From Cordia subcordata (lineage: Eukaryota; Streptophyta; Magnoliopsida; Boraginales; Cordiaceae): DNA of 64,000 nt. Both the position numbers and the translations under genes were made by a program. Below, one piece after another: positions 48,532-61,080 of the stretch. The notes beneath the pieces are model-generated. The model saw nothing but the letters and a program-made list of their open reading frames with translations, made no database searches and had not been told where the DNA came from. The stretch lies in NCBI GenBank assembly GCA_028554755.1, contig JAPTOF010000004.1:20144001-20208000 (forward strand). The letters are read 5' to 3'. Position 1 is the stretch's first letter. Every line of letters begins with the position of its first letter.

Positions 48532-49062
48532 TTATCACTTATCTTTTGTCTTTTGACAAGAACCCAAGATTTGAGAGCTTAGAAGTTTGAAAAAGTAAAA
48601 TCAAAAGAGAGAGAAATACAAGAAGAGCTTCACTTTTCTCAAGTCATCAATAGATCTTGTATTTATTATCAAATCCAACTTATGTATTATACTTTTCAAT
48701 ATCTTGACTTTGTATAAAGTTGGGATTTGGGTAGATTAGCCTTGTAGGTTGATTATTTGAAAAAAGTTTCTTGATTTTGGGTAGAAATCAAGGTCTAATG
48801 TTGGTTTGTGAGCTTAGCCAGCTTTTGAAAAGCTCAAGGTGTTAGTGGAAATACTCGAGCGAGATACTAAGGGAATGGATATAGGCTTGGTGGCTGAACC
48901 ACTATAAATCTTCGTGTGCTTTTTCTTTTATTGTTGTGCCTTTCGATTCTGACAATACATTTCCGTTATCAACTCAACAATCAAAATTCATGAAAGTTGT
49001 CATAAGAATTTTTCAACCTCTATTCACCCCTCCTTTAAAGCTAGCTTGCCACTCACAAGTGA
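48532..49062 (+). mobile_element. Right part of the 5' LTR of the SIRE-like copia element
   Basis: Leader-like DNA between the array and the copia primer site. The late phrase ttttcaacctctattcacccc resembles the end of plant copia LTRs. It is presumed to continue the LTR interrupted at 32768. Confidence 0.5.
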
Positions 49063-49063
49063 T

Positions 49064-49081
49064 ATCGAAAGCTTGGTCTTA
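49064..49081 (+). other. Primer-binding site relic (tRNA-iMet type)
   Basis: gtgatatcgaaagcttgg, a decayed form of tggtatcagagcttgg, directly before gag. Confidence 0.6.
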
Positions 49082-49108
49082 TGGAGGCAGATTAATCGTC
49101 TTGTAACC

Positions 49109-50190
49109 ATGGCAAGCGGGTCTTCTACTTTCAATGATGGATTTTCACCATTCAAGCCACCGAGGTTCGATAGAATCAACTATTCTTATTGGCTATGCCG
49201 AATGGAAATTTACATTTAATCGGTTGACTATGATTTGTGGTGTGTTGTGAAAGATGGTGTGCATGTTCCAATGTGAATGGAAGAAGATGGCACCATGGTC
49301 ACCAAAAGGAAAATTGACCTTACTCAAGAAGATTGGGCCGTGATGACAAAGAATTCTCAAGCATTGAATGTTCTTCATTGTAGTTTGAGCAAGAGAATAG
49401 TCAAAAGAATATCTCATCATGAGATGGCTCAAACGGACTTTGAAGTCTTGGACATGCTCTATGAAGGAGACCAACAATGAGGTAAAATCATGTGTGCTTT
49501 ATGGCCAACAATGAGGTAAATTTAGAGCATACTACTTCCTCAATTGAAATGATGATTCTTGTGAAGATTGTGAATACAATTTTACTATTAATGAAATATG
49601 TGATGTTATTCATGATGTGTATAGAGATTTACCAAATGTTGTCATGCAAAACAAAGATTTCTGGAAATAAATCTTGAAACTCACAAATGAAAAAAAAAAT
49701 TTGTCAAAAGAAAATCATGAACTCAAGATTGACAAAAAGGATTTGCAATTAGAAAACCAAGATTTGAGAATGAAGTGAGCCTTTACAAAGGTTTTCGGAA
49801 AGATGAATCAATTGTTGATGAACACAACTTACATTTACAATAAGAAAACTTTTGTTTGATCAAAGAGAAGGAGGATTTGAAAAAGATTGTTGAAAAATTT
49901 ACAAAAGGAAAAGAAACACTTAATGTTTTGCCTCGTTCTGAAAAGGCATTTGGAAAAGAAGGTATTGGTTTTGACCTATCTATAGTCAATGTTTTTCACA
50001 AAAACACTTTTATCAAAACTTGTTTAAGTAGTAATGCATCTACGTCCTATATGCGACATGATTTGAAACTTTTGAGCAAAACTCATTCACATGTCATGTG
50101 TACTTATTATGAAAAAAGAGGTTACACCTCTAGTAGAAACAAAGTGAAAAAGCTATACGAATTTGGAACACTTGTGCTAGAATGAAAAAG
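49109..50190 (+). pseudogene. SIRE-like copia gag, decayed
   Basis: Starts MASGSSTFNDGFSPFKPPRF and continues to the copia gag motif (YSYWLCRMEIY), then stops. Later frames give the middle (WAVMTKNSQALNVLHCSLSK), a charged coiled-coil-like part, EKFTKGKETLNVLPRSEKAF, and a ruined zinc knuckle at about 50099 (CTYYEKRGY, where CxxC is expected). A deletion removes much of the part after residue about 125. The coiled coil plus EKFTKGK block is typical of SIRE/Maximus elements. Gag would package the element RNA; this copy cannot. Confidence 0.7.
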
Positions 50191-50296
50191 GCCTAAAAGG
50201 GATATCAAAAGAATTAACCCCTAAGGACCCAACAAAAATTGGGTACCTTAACATAAATGATTACTTTAATTGTAGGAAAATAAGCTTGACACTTAA

Positions 50297-50929
50297 TGGA
50301 AATTGGATAGTGGTTGCTCCAAGCATATGCTGGGAAATACTTCATTGTTCATTGATTTAAAGAAAGCAAAAAATAGTGAAGTAATATTTGGAGATGCTTC
50401 AAAAGGAAGAGTACTTAGAAAAGGAAACATTGAAATCAAAGCATTAATCACCATCAAAGATGTGCTTTATGTAGAAGGTTTGAAGTTTAATCTACTTTCT
50501 ATTTGTCAATTATGTGATAATGATTTTGATGTGACTTTTAAATCTAATGCTTGTTGTGTGATGAAAGATGGCATTGATGTGTTTGTAGCTAATCATGTGA
50601 ATAATGTGTATGCTCATGATTTCTTTGATCCTGTATGCCAAAATGTTAAGTACTTGTCTGTTGTTGATGGCAATATCTGGCTTTGGCATAGATGCTTAGG
50701 ACATTCAAGGAAGGATTTGCTTATGAAATTGAATAAAAATAATCTTGTTGATGGATTGCCCGATGTGAAATATGTGAAAGATGCTCTATGTGTTGCTTAT
50801 GAACTTGGTAAGCAACATAAAGCTAGTTTTAAACCAATTAATAAAGTTTTTACCACTAAAGCTTTGGAACTTGTTCATATGGATTTATTTGGACTGTGAG
50901 TGTTACTAGGCTTGGTAGTGCATGCTATA
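50297..50929 (+). pseudogene. SIRE-like copia pol, part 1: protease to integrase start
   Basis: An open frame of about 200 residues. LDSGCSKHM is the aspartic protease active-site motif. LWHRCLGHSRKDLL is the GAG-pre-integrase zinc-binding segment. LELVHMDLFG starts the integrase core, in which the first catalytic Asp would be the D of MDLFG. The frame breaks just after, and a family R solo LTR follows. Pol would process the polyprotein and insert the DNA copy. Confidence 0.8.
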
Positions 50930-53036
50930 TGATCACTATCTCGCGGCACAAGCCTAAATAGCCCATAAGCTCATGGGTCTTGTGTAGTACGGTGTGTATG
51001 AGTGCGAGGTCGAATCCATGGGGAGGCCTAACGTGTATGATGTCCTAAGCTATGTGCGTCCTTAGAGCTACGTGTTGGGTCCCTAAACTATAATGTTTTG
51101 GGGGGTTTTTGGCTTAAAGGGAGCTCATGGAAGATAAACCTAATCCAAAGGCAAGGAAATAAAAGATGGGTATGTGTGTGATAGAGGAATCAAGTGATCT
51201 AAAGGGATTCAAACATAAAAAATAGGGGACAAAGGTGATTACATCTCGTTCAAAGTGATTACTATGTCTTTCTAGGGTTACTTGATAGATTATACTAAGT
51301 GCTCTAATCTAGACCTATAATTAGCCTCCTAATTGGCATCCTAAGCCTCAGTGCAGGTCTGTCCCTAGGTGGCGATGCCTAGCAGCACGACATGGTCTTT
51401 ATGACTTAGGAATTAGGGCTAGCCAATAAGGTTTTAGGTGAGTGTAGATCGATCTAACCCTAGCACTTAGTCTACTAATCAGTTCCCTAATCTGACCCTA
51501 GGACTCGGTGCAAATCCGTCCCCAAGCTTTACCCCACTTAGAGCTATGGTGTAGTCCTTATGAACCTAGGGCGTTAGGGTGGACTAACTAGCCTTCCTAA
51601 GTGAACTAAGGTCAAATAAACCTATCCGCACTCCTATTGGCTAGATTTAAAGCCAAAGGGGACTCGACCTAGGCTAATTACAAGTTGTGCACCATCGATC
51701 ACATCACAATAGCGGGTATTAATGTTTGAGTGCAAAGCAAACACATCTAGGGCATGGCATTGAGAATACTACAGAATATTCCACTACTAAACACATAGAC
51801 ATGCTTAGATTACACCAATTTAATCAATTGCACCCGACATGTAAGCAATTGAAGCTGATTTATGCTATTAAGTATGCAAACACACGTATAGACATGTATA
51901 TAAGCATACCCACTTCATCTAGTCACCACACAAACATATAGACATGCGAGTATAATGATTTAGAAATGGTTAATAGCACAATGGACTTCAATATATGTAT
52001 GCTACATCATTGAGACATTTCAACAAACACATAGACATGTATGTAAAATAGCCTTTGAAACCCTAAGCATAAAGCATATATACATAAATCCATCAAGTTC
52101 CCATTAATAAAAATTAGTAATCAATCTATAAATGCAAGAATAATCACCCTGCATAACTCTAATCAAACATAATTAGACTAAGGATAAAAGAGAGATACCC
52201 TTCTATCCATAGCCAAGCCCTACAATCCATGAGCTATGCCCCAAATCCTAGTGTTTGATCCCCTTGGATCCTTGATTCCAAGTGTTAAATGTGTTTAGAA
52301 GTGAGTGTGCAAGGTGATTTTTGGTGGATTTTAGGTTTAGGAAAATAGGTGTTTGATTTAGGTGTTATTCTCCCTAAAAAATTGATGAAAAGTGGCTTAA
52401 ATAGAGCTGTCAATGCGTCCAGCTAGGGGCCCAACCAGTTGACCGGCTTTGGGGCTAAGTCATCGACCAAAATTGGCCCAGATTCTGATCTGATCGGCTA
52501 GGTCGACCAGTCTAGATAGAAGATAACCGATCTTGATAGTAAAATGTTCATATCTTGCTCATTTTGGCACCAATTAGTACACCATTTTTTTTCTATGGCT
52601 TTGTATCATCGTGGGGGATCTCCTAAGCCATCTTTTGCACCATAAACATGTCCAAAATTTTTCCATGTCCTTCTTAGGTTACAAGCTTCGAATTTGGCTC
52701 ATGTTGCAGTCGGTTCCGCCTCGATTGCTTCTTCCTTTACCTGACCACTTCCAATAATGCACTTTTCTTCGTTTCTTTATGTCTGTAACACCCTTTGCTT
52801 TGTTCCACACTTTAAGCACCCTCAATTAAGATATAATTATCTTCCAAAATCACACCTTAAACAAGCAACAAATGCGCATTAGTGTAGCATTTAAGTCCTA
52901 ACTTCAACTAGGAACATGTAAGCCCTAATATGCACAAGTATGACCTAAATGCTATACTAGTATATCAAATGAAGCACAAAACACCTCAAAACAAGTATAT
53001 ACTTACAATATATAAACACATAAAATGAACACATCA
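50930..53036 (-). mobile_element. Solo family R LTR inside copia integrase
   Basis: 2107 bp from tgatcactatctcg to acacatca. Flanks ctata (50925-50929) and ctatg (53037-53041) differ at one base. Joining left flank to right flank returns copia integrase in frame across the junction. Has a perfect hairpin unit at 51637-51656. Confidence 0.88.
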
Positions 53037-55463
53037 CTATGTGTTTATGATTATTGATTATTATACTAAATACATTTGAGTCAATTTTCCTTGCATCAAA
53101 AAGTGAAACCTTCAATGAGTTTGCGAAATTTTATAAGAGAGTGCAAAATGTGAAGGGATATTTTATAAAAAGCATTCATAGTGATAATAGTAAAGAATTT
53201 GCAAAGTGCATCTTTTGATGAGCTATGAAACTTATATGGCATTGAGCATACTTTTTTGGCTCTTCACACGCCTCAACAAAATAAGTTTGTTAAAAGGAAA
53301 AACTGGTCCATTAAGGAAATGGAAAGAACAATGTTAAATGAACATGGATTGCCTACATATTTATAGGTGGAAGCAATCAATACTTCTTGTTATATTCTTA
53401 ATTATGTATTGATTAGACTATTCTTAAAGAAAACACCATATAAGCTTTGGAATGGAAGAATGCCAAACATTTCCTACTTCAAGGTCTTTCGAAATAAGTG
53501 CTATATTCTCAATACAAAAGATCAACTTGGTAAGTTTGATTTAAAATCATGTGAAGGTATCTTTATTGGATATTCTACAAAATGTAAAGCCTATAGAGTT
53601 TTCATTAAACAAAAGCGTATTATTGAAGAATCTATGGATGTAAATTTTGATGAACCTAATCCTTTTCGGTTGAGAAAGGACAATGATGATATCGTAGGTG
53701 AATTAGAACTCATGGAGGACAATTATCCTACTACAAATCATCAAGAAGAGAATGAAAAATCTCAAGAAGATGAGGAAAGTACATCTCTTCAAGAACTTGG
53801 CAATGATGATGATCAAGAGGAAGAAGATGAACCACTCAACTTGGAAAACAAAGAACTACAAAGAACTTGGAAGTTTGTAAGGAATCATCGAATTGATCAA
53901 ATTATAGGTGATCCTAGCAAAGGGGTAAGAACAAGAGGTAATGTGAACAATTTTTTTGAACATCATGTATTTTTATCTCATATTGAACCCAAATGTGTTA
54001 ATGATGCTTTACATGATAATGGTTGGATTGTGGCTATGCAAGAAGAATTGAATCAATTTGAAAGAAACAAGGTACGGAAACTTGTTGAAAGACCAACTAA
54101 TCAATCCGTTGTTGGTGCTTAGACATAAACTTGATGAAAGTGGCAATATTGTTCGAAATAAAGCTAGATTGGTAGCCTAAGGATACAATCAAGAGGAGGG
54201 TATTGATTATGATGAGACATATGCACCTGTTGCACGACTTGAATCTATTCGTATGTTACTTACTTTTGCATGCTACGTAAATTTCAAATTGTATCAAATA
54301 GATGTTAAAAGTGCATTTTTAAATGGTTTTATTAAAGAAGAAGTTCTGTTGAACAACCTCTGAGATTTGAGAATTCTAAATTTCCAAACCATGTCTATAA
54401 ATTGGAAAAAGCTTTGTATGGCTAGAAACAAGCCCCTGGTGCATGATATGAATGCTTGACTAGATTTCTTATGCAAAATGGTTTTGAAAGAGGAAATTTG
54501 GATTCCACTTTATTTATCAAACATGATGGGAATGGTTTACTGCTTGTGCAAATATGTTGATGATATTATATTTAGTGCTACTAAAATGGCTTTGTGCGAG
54601 AATTTTTCTAAATGCATGCACCAAGAGTTCGAGATGAGCATGATGGAAGAATTAAATTTCTTCCTTGGACTACAAATCAAACAAATAAAGGATATAATTT
54701 TCATAAATCAAACTAAGTACATCAAAGAACTACTAAAGAAGTTTGGTTTAGAAGGTGTGAAGGAAATTAGTATACCAAGGAGCCAATCCATAAAGCTTGA
54801 CAAAGATGAGAAAGGTCAATCAATAGACAAAAAGAAATATAGAGGAATGATTGGTAGTTTGTTATATCTTATCGCCTCTACACCAGATATCATGTTTGTC
54901 ATTTGCTTATGTACTCAATTTCAATCCTCTATCAAAGAATCCCATCTAAGTGACATGAAACGTATTTTTTGACATCTTACAGGTACTACTAATCTTGGCT
55001 TGTGGTATTCAAAGGATACATCTATTGAGCTTATAAGATGTCCGATTGATCGAAAAAGTATGAGTAGATGTTGCCAATGTCTTGGTCAATTGCTAGTTTC
55101 ATGGTCAAGCTAGAAACAAAATAGGATTGCAACATCCATAACCGAAGCTAAATACATTGCTGCAAGTAATTGTGTTGCTCAAATTCTTTGGATGAAACAA
55201 AATTTGCATGATTATGGACTTAACTTTGAGCCTACTCCTACTTATTGTTGTAACACTAGTACTATTAATTTGACTAAAAATCCTATTCAACACTCACGAA
55301 CTAAGCACATTGAGATTAGATATCATTTTATTTGTGATGATGTGTTAAAAGGAAATGTTAAACTTGAATTTGTTATCACGGATAATTAATTAGCTAATAT
55401 TTTTACTAAACCATTGCATAAATATATATTTTGTATGATTAGAAGAAATTTGGGCATGATTGA
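53037..55463 (+). pseudogene. SIRE-like copia pol, part 2: integrase, RT, RNase H
   Basis: Continues integrase with the second catalytic Asp in HSDNSKEF (53183-53185) and the C-terminal integrase block (TPYKLWNGRMPNISYF) at the start of a 251-residue frame (53367-54122). After an acidic linker, the RT begins (AMQEELNQFERN) and is broken by several shifts at 54120-54480. The RT active site YVDD is at 54553-54564, followed by FFLGLQIKQ. RNase H from about 54970 (LWYSKD) to KHIEIRYHFI has a deletion near 55040, where an Asp-containing segment is missing. The last residues resemble the conserved end of copia pol (FTKPLHKY). At least six stops or shifts make it inactive. Confidence 0.8.
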
Positions 55464-57069
55464 CGATCATTTTGTTTTAACCCGCAAGTGTACAGATCAT
55501 TCGTGGTATAGCGAATTCAAGTGCGGATGTTGTTTTCATAGGGAGACTACCTTAGTTTGTTCTCTATGTACTCGGGTGCCTAAAACTAGCTATGTGCACA
55601 TATGTGTGTCTGCATATTTTTGGTCTTTTTGATTGAAGGAGGCTCTAAAATAAAACCTAAATCTGAACCTAAGCTAATAGAGGAACTATAGGAGCCAAAC
55701 TAAGGAAAGAAACCTAACAAAGAAGAAGGTGACCTAAGGCGATTACTTTACAACTAGACTCAGACTATGATAACATATTAAGTCTATCTAGGGCGTGAAA
55801 CTTCAATTGCCATTATGTTGATTGGGGCATCTCTTAAACAATACTAGTGATTCAACCCATTACCTGGGTTTAAGCTATGGGCCAAATCCCTCTTAGCCTA
55901 CACAATCTATGCTTAGAACTTATCCTCTTGGCTAGGTTTAAAGCCAAGGACTAGCACTTAAACACTACATGACATTAAAGCTCGATCAACTTATCTACTT
56001 GGCTAGGTTTAAATCCCAGGACTAGCACCTAAATTCGACTAAGCATAGCATGTAACCTATTAGTTAGGTTTAAAGCTAAATCCTACTTTACTAAGCAAAG
56101 CCATGAATTAGGAACAATAACATCACCAATATAAATAGATTAAAGCATTTGAAGCGCAAATGACACATGGATATTCACTTAGGGATGTTAACAAACACAT
56201 AAACGTGTTTGATTTTTAATACATAGACATATTGAATCATGCCATAGATTTATGTAAATAAACATGTACTAAGAGCCAAAGATACACATAAATCCTTTAT
56301 TCAAATCCCTAATCTAATATAAAACATCAATCAACCCTAGATCTAACTCAATTACAAAGCATATTTACAAGAATAAGAAAAGGATTAAAGAACTCCCCTT
56401 CAAACCCTTGCTCAAATCCAAAGCAAAACCCTTCAATCTCTTCTTATAAACTTTAATCCTAGCTTGGTTTGGTGTGGTATAGTGGTTTTGGGTGTTTGGT
56501 GAAGTGGTTAGAGGGTTGAGGTTTATTAGAGTTTAAGAAAATTGAGTTTTCCTCTCAAAATGGCCTAAAATAGGCTCTATATAGGCAAAATTCGTACTAC
56601 TGATGGCTAGGTTAACTGACTCTAAGGCATCACTCAGCTGGTATTGGACCTCTACTTTCTAGTTTTGGCTTCTAAATGAAGCAGTCAACCATCTCCCTGA
56701 AGGCCACTCAGCCGCCTCCTTCAATTTTGTGCCGTTCGGGTTTGTTTCGCTTCCATTTCGCCTCGTTTTTCCTCGAACCTCTTCCAAAAGCCTTCAAGCT
56801 TGTTTTCCTTCATCTCTTCATCCCTAGATACATCTTCAAGCCTTGCCTATGTCTTATATATCTTCCATTAAGCTCAATACATCCCCCAAACTTCACCTAA
56901 AACATTGAAATAAAGCACTAAGTGAAGTGTTCATGCACTTTGACTTCACATGCACAAATGTCTCTAATTCATGCATGAAGATACACCAAATTCCTTAAAT
57001 TAAGGTCAAAAATACCCTAATTTGTGTATGCAAACACTATATCAAAACCTACATAACTCACACACATCA
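55464..57069 (-). mobile_element. LTR related to family R, at the end of copia pol
   Basis: About 1.6 kb. It has the LTR phrase gcaagtgtacagatc with gtggtatagcg, two good hairpin units (55928-55947, 56060-56079), one broken unit near 55988, and ends cacacatca. The left edge is unclear; attga occurs at both sides (55459-55463 and near 57083) but does not border canonical tg/ca ends. Confidence 0.55.
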
Positions 57070-57491
57070 ATATCACTTATTGATGTTTGAAGCATGTTTG
57101 AATGAGATTAAGTGTGATTTTGATTGGAAATTTGTTGCATTTTTTTTTGTGGAAATATGTGAGTTGGAATAAATTTGTATGTGCATTGCACTTGCATTCA
57201 TGACAAGCCTTGAAAAACCAAAATTTCTTACTGTCGGGTGAACACCTCTTCGTGTCAGGCTACCAAAACCCTCTTCTGGAAGCAGTATTTCAAAAACTCT
57301 CTATCAGGGATAGTTTTAATACCTAGGTCACTATGTCCCGTACTGGGTGACCGGATGCTCTGTCTATAAAAGCAAAGTGGATGATTTTTCAAATTCTATT
57401 TCACTCCAACCTCTTCATATTCCTTCCATACATGACTCTACACTCTCAAAACCCTTGTTTATCACAAAATCTTCCAATCAAAAGGTCTACT
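57070..57491 (+). mobile_element. LTR fragment with promoter, possibly copia 3' LTR
   Basis: Contains tactgtcgggtgaacacc and gtgtcaggctacc, a style seen in SIRE-like LTRs, then a TATA box at 57363-57370. It does not match the 5' LTR closely by eye, so it may be a different element. It is cut by the next LTR. Confidence 0.35.
57363..57370 (+). promoter_or_regulatory. TATA box of LTR fragment
   Basis: tataaaag preceded by ctctgtc, followed by the leader-like strip before 57491. Confidence 0.5.
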
Positions 57492-58971
57492 TGTTAGAGT
57501 TGGATCCTTAAAGCCAATTAGTTATAATTGATTTAGGAATATTTTATCTTAATTTTGTTATTGATAGGTATTCATTATTTCATATTATTTACTGAGTTAA
57601 TGTTTAAACTTTATAAAATCAAGTCCAAGAGATTTAAATTGGATTAGGCTTATTCTTAAGATGTTAACAATATGAGTGACAATTTTAATCTGTTAATTTA
57701 CTCTAGATTTGTTCTTGATTATTGGAATATTAGCTGGGCATTATATTCCATAAAATTAGTATATGAGTTTGTTGCCTTGATTACTATGAGATTAATAATA
57801 ATAAGGGCGATGAGTCTCATGTTGCAAAAGCAATTATGTAAGTAACTCATTCATAAATGACTTACAGAATATGACCGTTTATAAGAAAATCACATGAAAT
57901 TAAATTAAGTCAATGATTAAACATATAATATAATAGTGTACTTATTGACCATAGACACTATTGCAGTCTAATACATGTGTTATTATGATTTGCTTAGTAC
58001 TTAACAATTCGTTTATGAGAAAGATCTAGTGTAATGTGGTCATGATTAATCTATGCATACGGGCTTATTTGTGGTCAAGATTGAATCTGTCTAACTTGTT
58101 TATATAACTTTGATATGCCGAGGCAATTCATTAATTAGTAACAAAAATCTTTGGCCGAGGTAGATGTTTTCAAGAAATGCTTTTCGGAAGAATTACTAAT
58201 TATTATGTTTTGGAAGGGTTAAGTCAATGTTTGACTTTGACCATGACCGTTTGACTTAATCAGAATGGAGGGCAAAAGGAATTATTTACATGGAAATTAT
58301 ATTTATTTTGGTTCGTATTAATTTCACTTCATCACCAAGCGGGTAGTTGTGATATGTTGCTACGCGTCATTCACGACTTGTAGAAATTACAATTTATTTC
58401 TAATTAAATTAATTAGTTGAATTAATTCCACTACTAATCAGTTATGAACCTGAGAGGTCACACAAAAATAGGAATTTAAATTAATTAATGGATAAAGAGA
58501 AAAGGAAAATTGTGTAATTTTGAATTATAGAATTCAATCTTGGAATTAATTAATTATGAAGAATTAATTATTAACTAGGGCTCTTTGGTCTTTGAGTCTA
58601 TCTTAATCTCAAAATTAATTCCGGTCTAATGGGTTTCCTACCTTATGTAGGATTTGGACTTTATGGAATTCTGTAAATAGAGAGATAAAGTACAAAAGCT
58701 AGCACTTCAGGTTTTTGTCTTCACAAATATTTCTCCTTATTTATTAGATCTTTTCATTAGTTAGTTCGCAATTTTGTGTAGATACTCTTGGAGCTTCACG
58801 CTTGAGGAGCTATCAGAATTTTGTATTTGTCTTCACCGAAGTTTTTATCACAAGAGGTATTTCTAAATCTCATAGTTAGAAATTTTATTAGCAGATTAAC
58901 ATATCTATTATGAAATTATTTATTCTGTTGTGCTTGTTGAATGTCAATTTAAAATACCACATTTTCTAACA
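57492..58971 (+). mobile_element. 5' LTR of a second copia element
   Basis: 1480 bp with perfect inverted ends tgttaga...tctaaca, followed after one base by a Met primer site. The left flank is ctact; the right partner is beyond the window. Confidence 0.85.
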
Positions 58972-58972
58972 G

Positions 58973-58984
58973 TGGTATTAGAGT
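58973..58984 (+). other. Primer-binding site (tRNA-iMet type) of copia 2
   Basis: tggtattagagt, two changes from tggtatcagagc. Confidence 0.75.
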
Positions 58985-61080
58985 CGCTTTCATTATATTT
59001 ATATTATTTGCTATCATATAGTCTAATGAATTCAATATTTGATATTGATTAATTAATTTTTGTTCGAATTATTGAATTAAAATTAAGATTGTATAAAGCC
59101 TAAAATGTCAAATTTGAGAAATATGTTATTTTTAGAATTTTTTATTTTTTTAGATCTATTTAAAGCCCTGATTGTATTTTGTATCTATTTTAAAAAATTA
59201 AAATTGAATTTGGAATTCAGTTTTGTTTTAAAATATAATTTGTTAAGAGAAAAAAGATAATCAATCCCATGGCCATATAAATAGCCGATGTGGCCGACAT
59301 GGTCAATTGGCCATTATTGCCAAGTCAACTATTTTTTTTAGTGAAAACAAAAAGGTTTGTTTTGACTAGGCTTTCATGGATAAATTCAAAAAAAAAAAAA
59401 TTGTTTTTAAAAGGGTTCATTTATTATGTTCTATGGTGTTGGTCAAGCATACTTTTTATTTAGACTATTTTAAAGGAAGAGAAAAGAAAGAAAAGAAAAG
59501 TTGTTTTCTTAAAAACCTTAAGGGATGTTAGACTATTTTAACAAGTCCAAGATTTTTTTTTTGGGTTATCAATTTACCTTCAAGACCACATTCTTTTAAA
59601 AGAGTTTTAAAATTGGATTTTTTTTTTTTTTTAAATTAGTGGGCTTTTAGACTTTGGGCTTAAATTAAAGTTATTCAAATTAAGATTTTTGGATCTTTTA
59701 TGACTAATTAATTAGGAATTAATTAAGTCAATCCCAAAAATAGTTTAAATAAGAGTTATTTAAATAAATAGATAAAATGTTTATTAATTCAACAAGCCCA
59801 ACAATTATAAAATAGGAGATATTTTAAAGGGATCCAATATTAAAATTAGTTTTAAGTATTGGAAATAAATTATGTGATAGGATATCTTGCGCTAACTATG
59901 TTCTGTAGCAAAAAAGGGATCATGGACTAGCGTGAATGAAAGAACGAATGTGTGCTTTATTTATTTATTTAATTGTTACTTTGATATATTGGTTTTGTAA
60001 TTTTAAAGTGGGGCTTTCATGCCTCTTAATCGCCGCTTGTAAAACCAAATTACAAAAAGTGTATCCCCATAGATTAGGAATGGTATACTTGTGTAATCAA
60101 AGATCAAAATATTTGAGTCAAGAGTTGATGGGCCCAAATCCAAGAAAAAAGTTTCAAGGAGACAAAGAGAAAATTGTAGCTCGCAACAACTTCAAATTTT
60201 GGGTCATCCAAAAGGGAAGCTCAAGTTGATCCAAACCCGCTCGTCCATGATCAGCCCAAATTATGCATGTTTTAATTATGTTATTAATTGTGACAAATGC
60301 ATGTTATATTAGGGGACCTACTTATTTATTTTATGAATTGAAATAGATGCATGTCAAAAGTGAGACCTTAACTAAGACCAAGGAATCTTCCCAAGTAAAA
60401 TTATTAAGTCAATAATGGTTATAACTTTAGAAGTTTAATCACTGCCTTCCACTATCGTAGATAATTTTAAATATGAATGGATAAGTAAATCGGCTATGAA
60501 TGCTTAGGGGTTTCTTATCTAATGAAATATTTAAAATTTTCTATTTAAGCATGTGATGTTATAGAGTTGAGATTCTCATTAACTCCAATAACTAATAGGT
60601 GAGGGGTTAATGTTCCATCGATCTCTACTTTGTTGAGAGAGTTGGTTAGACTTAACTAATTCCAAGATATTAATAACTGTTAGGTGAGATTGACGAATTA
60701 GAGACAAGAAAAATAATTGGAATTTGTATGCTATACACTGGATAAACATTATCCATCTATTTAACTTAGTTTCACCAATAAGCCGTTAAGTGAGGTGATC
60801 TAAAGATAAATGGGCCTCCAATTACCACTAGAAGGTTCCAACAAGACTTTTCATTTTCCACTTAGGAAGTATGGGATTCAAAAAAGTTAGTGGGGGTACT
60901 ATTTAATTGAAGACCCAAAATCAAATAGATCATAATTAAGATAATTAACTAATAATCTCTATATTTTCTACAATCATTATGTCAAAACCCTACTATTCGT
61001 ATTATTGATAACCACTGTCTTATTAGCATAATTTTCTTGATTGGTTCCATAGTTGAGAATCGATCTCAATATCGAAAGGA
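58985..61080 (+). mobile_element. Long non-coding leader of copia 2
   Basis: About 2.1 kb between primer site and recognisable gag, far longer than usual. The one frame in it (59936-60229) has no known domain. It may be a long leader or hide an older insertion; no edges were found. Confidence 0.5.

Noticed and set aside
49193..49477. 94-residue minus-strand frame
   Set aside because: Antisense shadow of copia gag.
55105..55293. 62-residue minus-strand frame
   Set aside because: Antisense shadow of copia RNase H.
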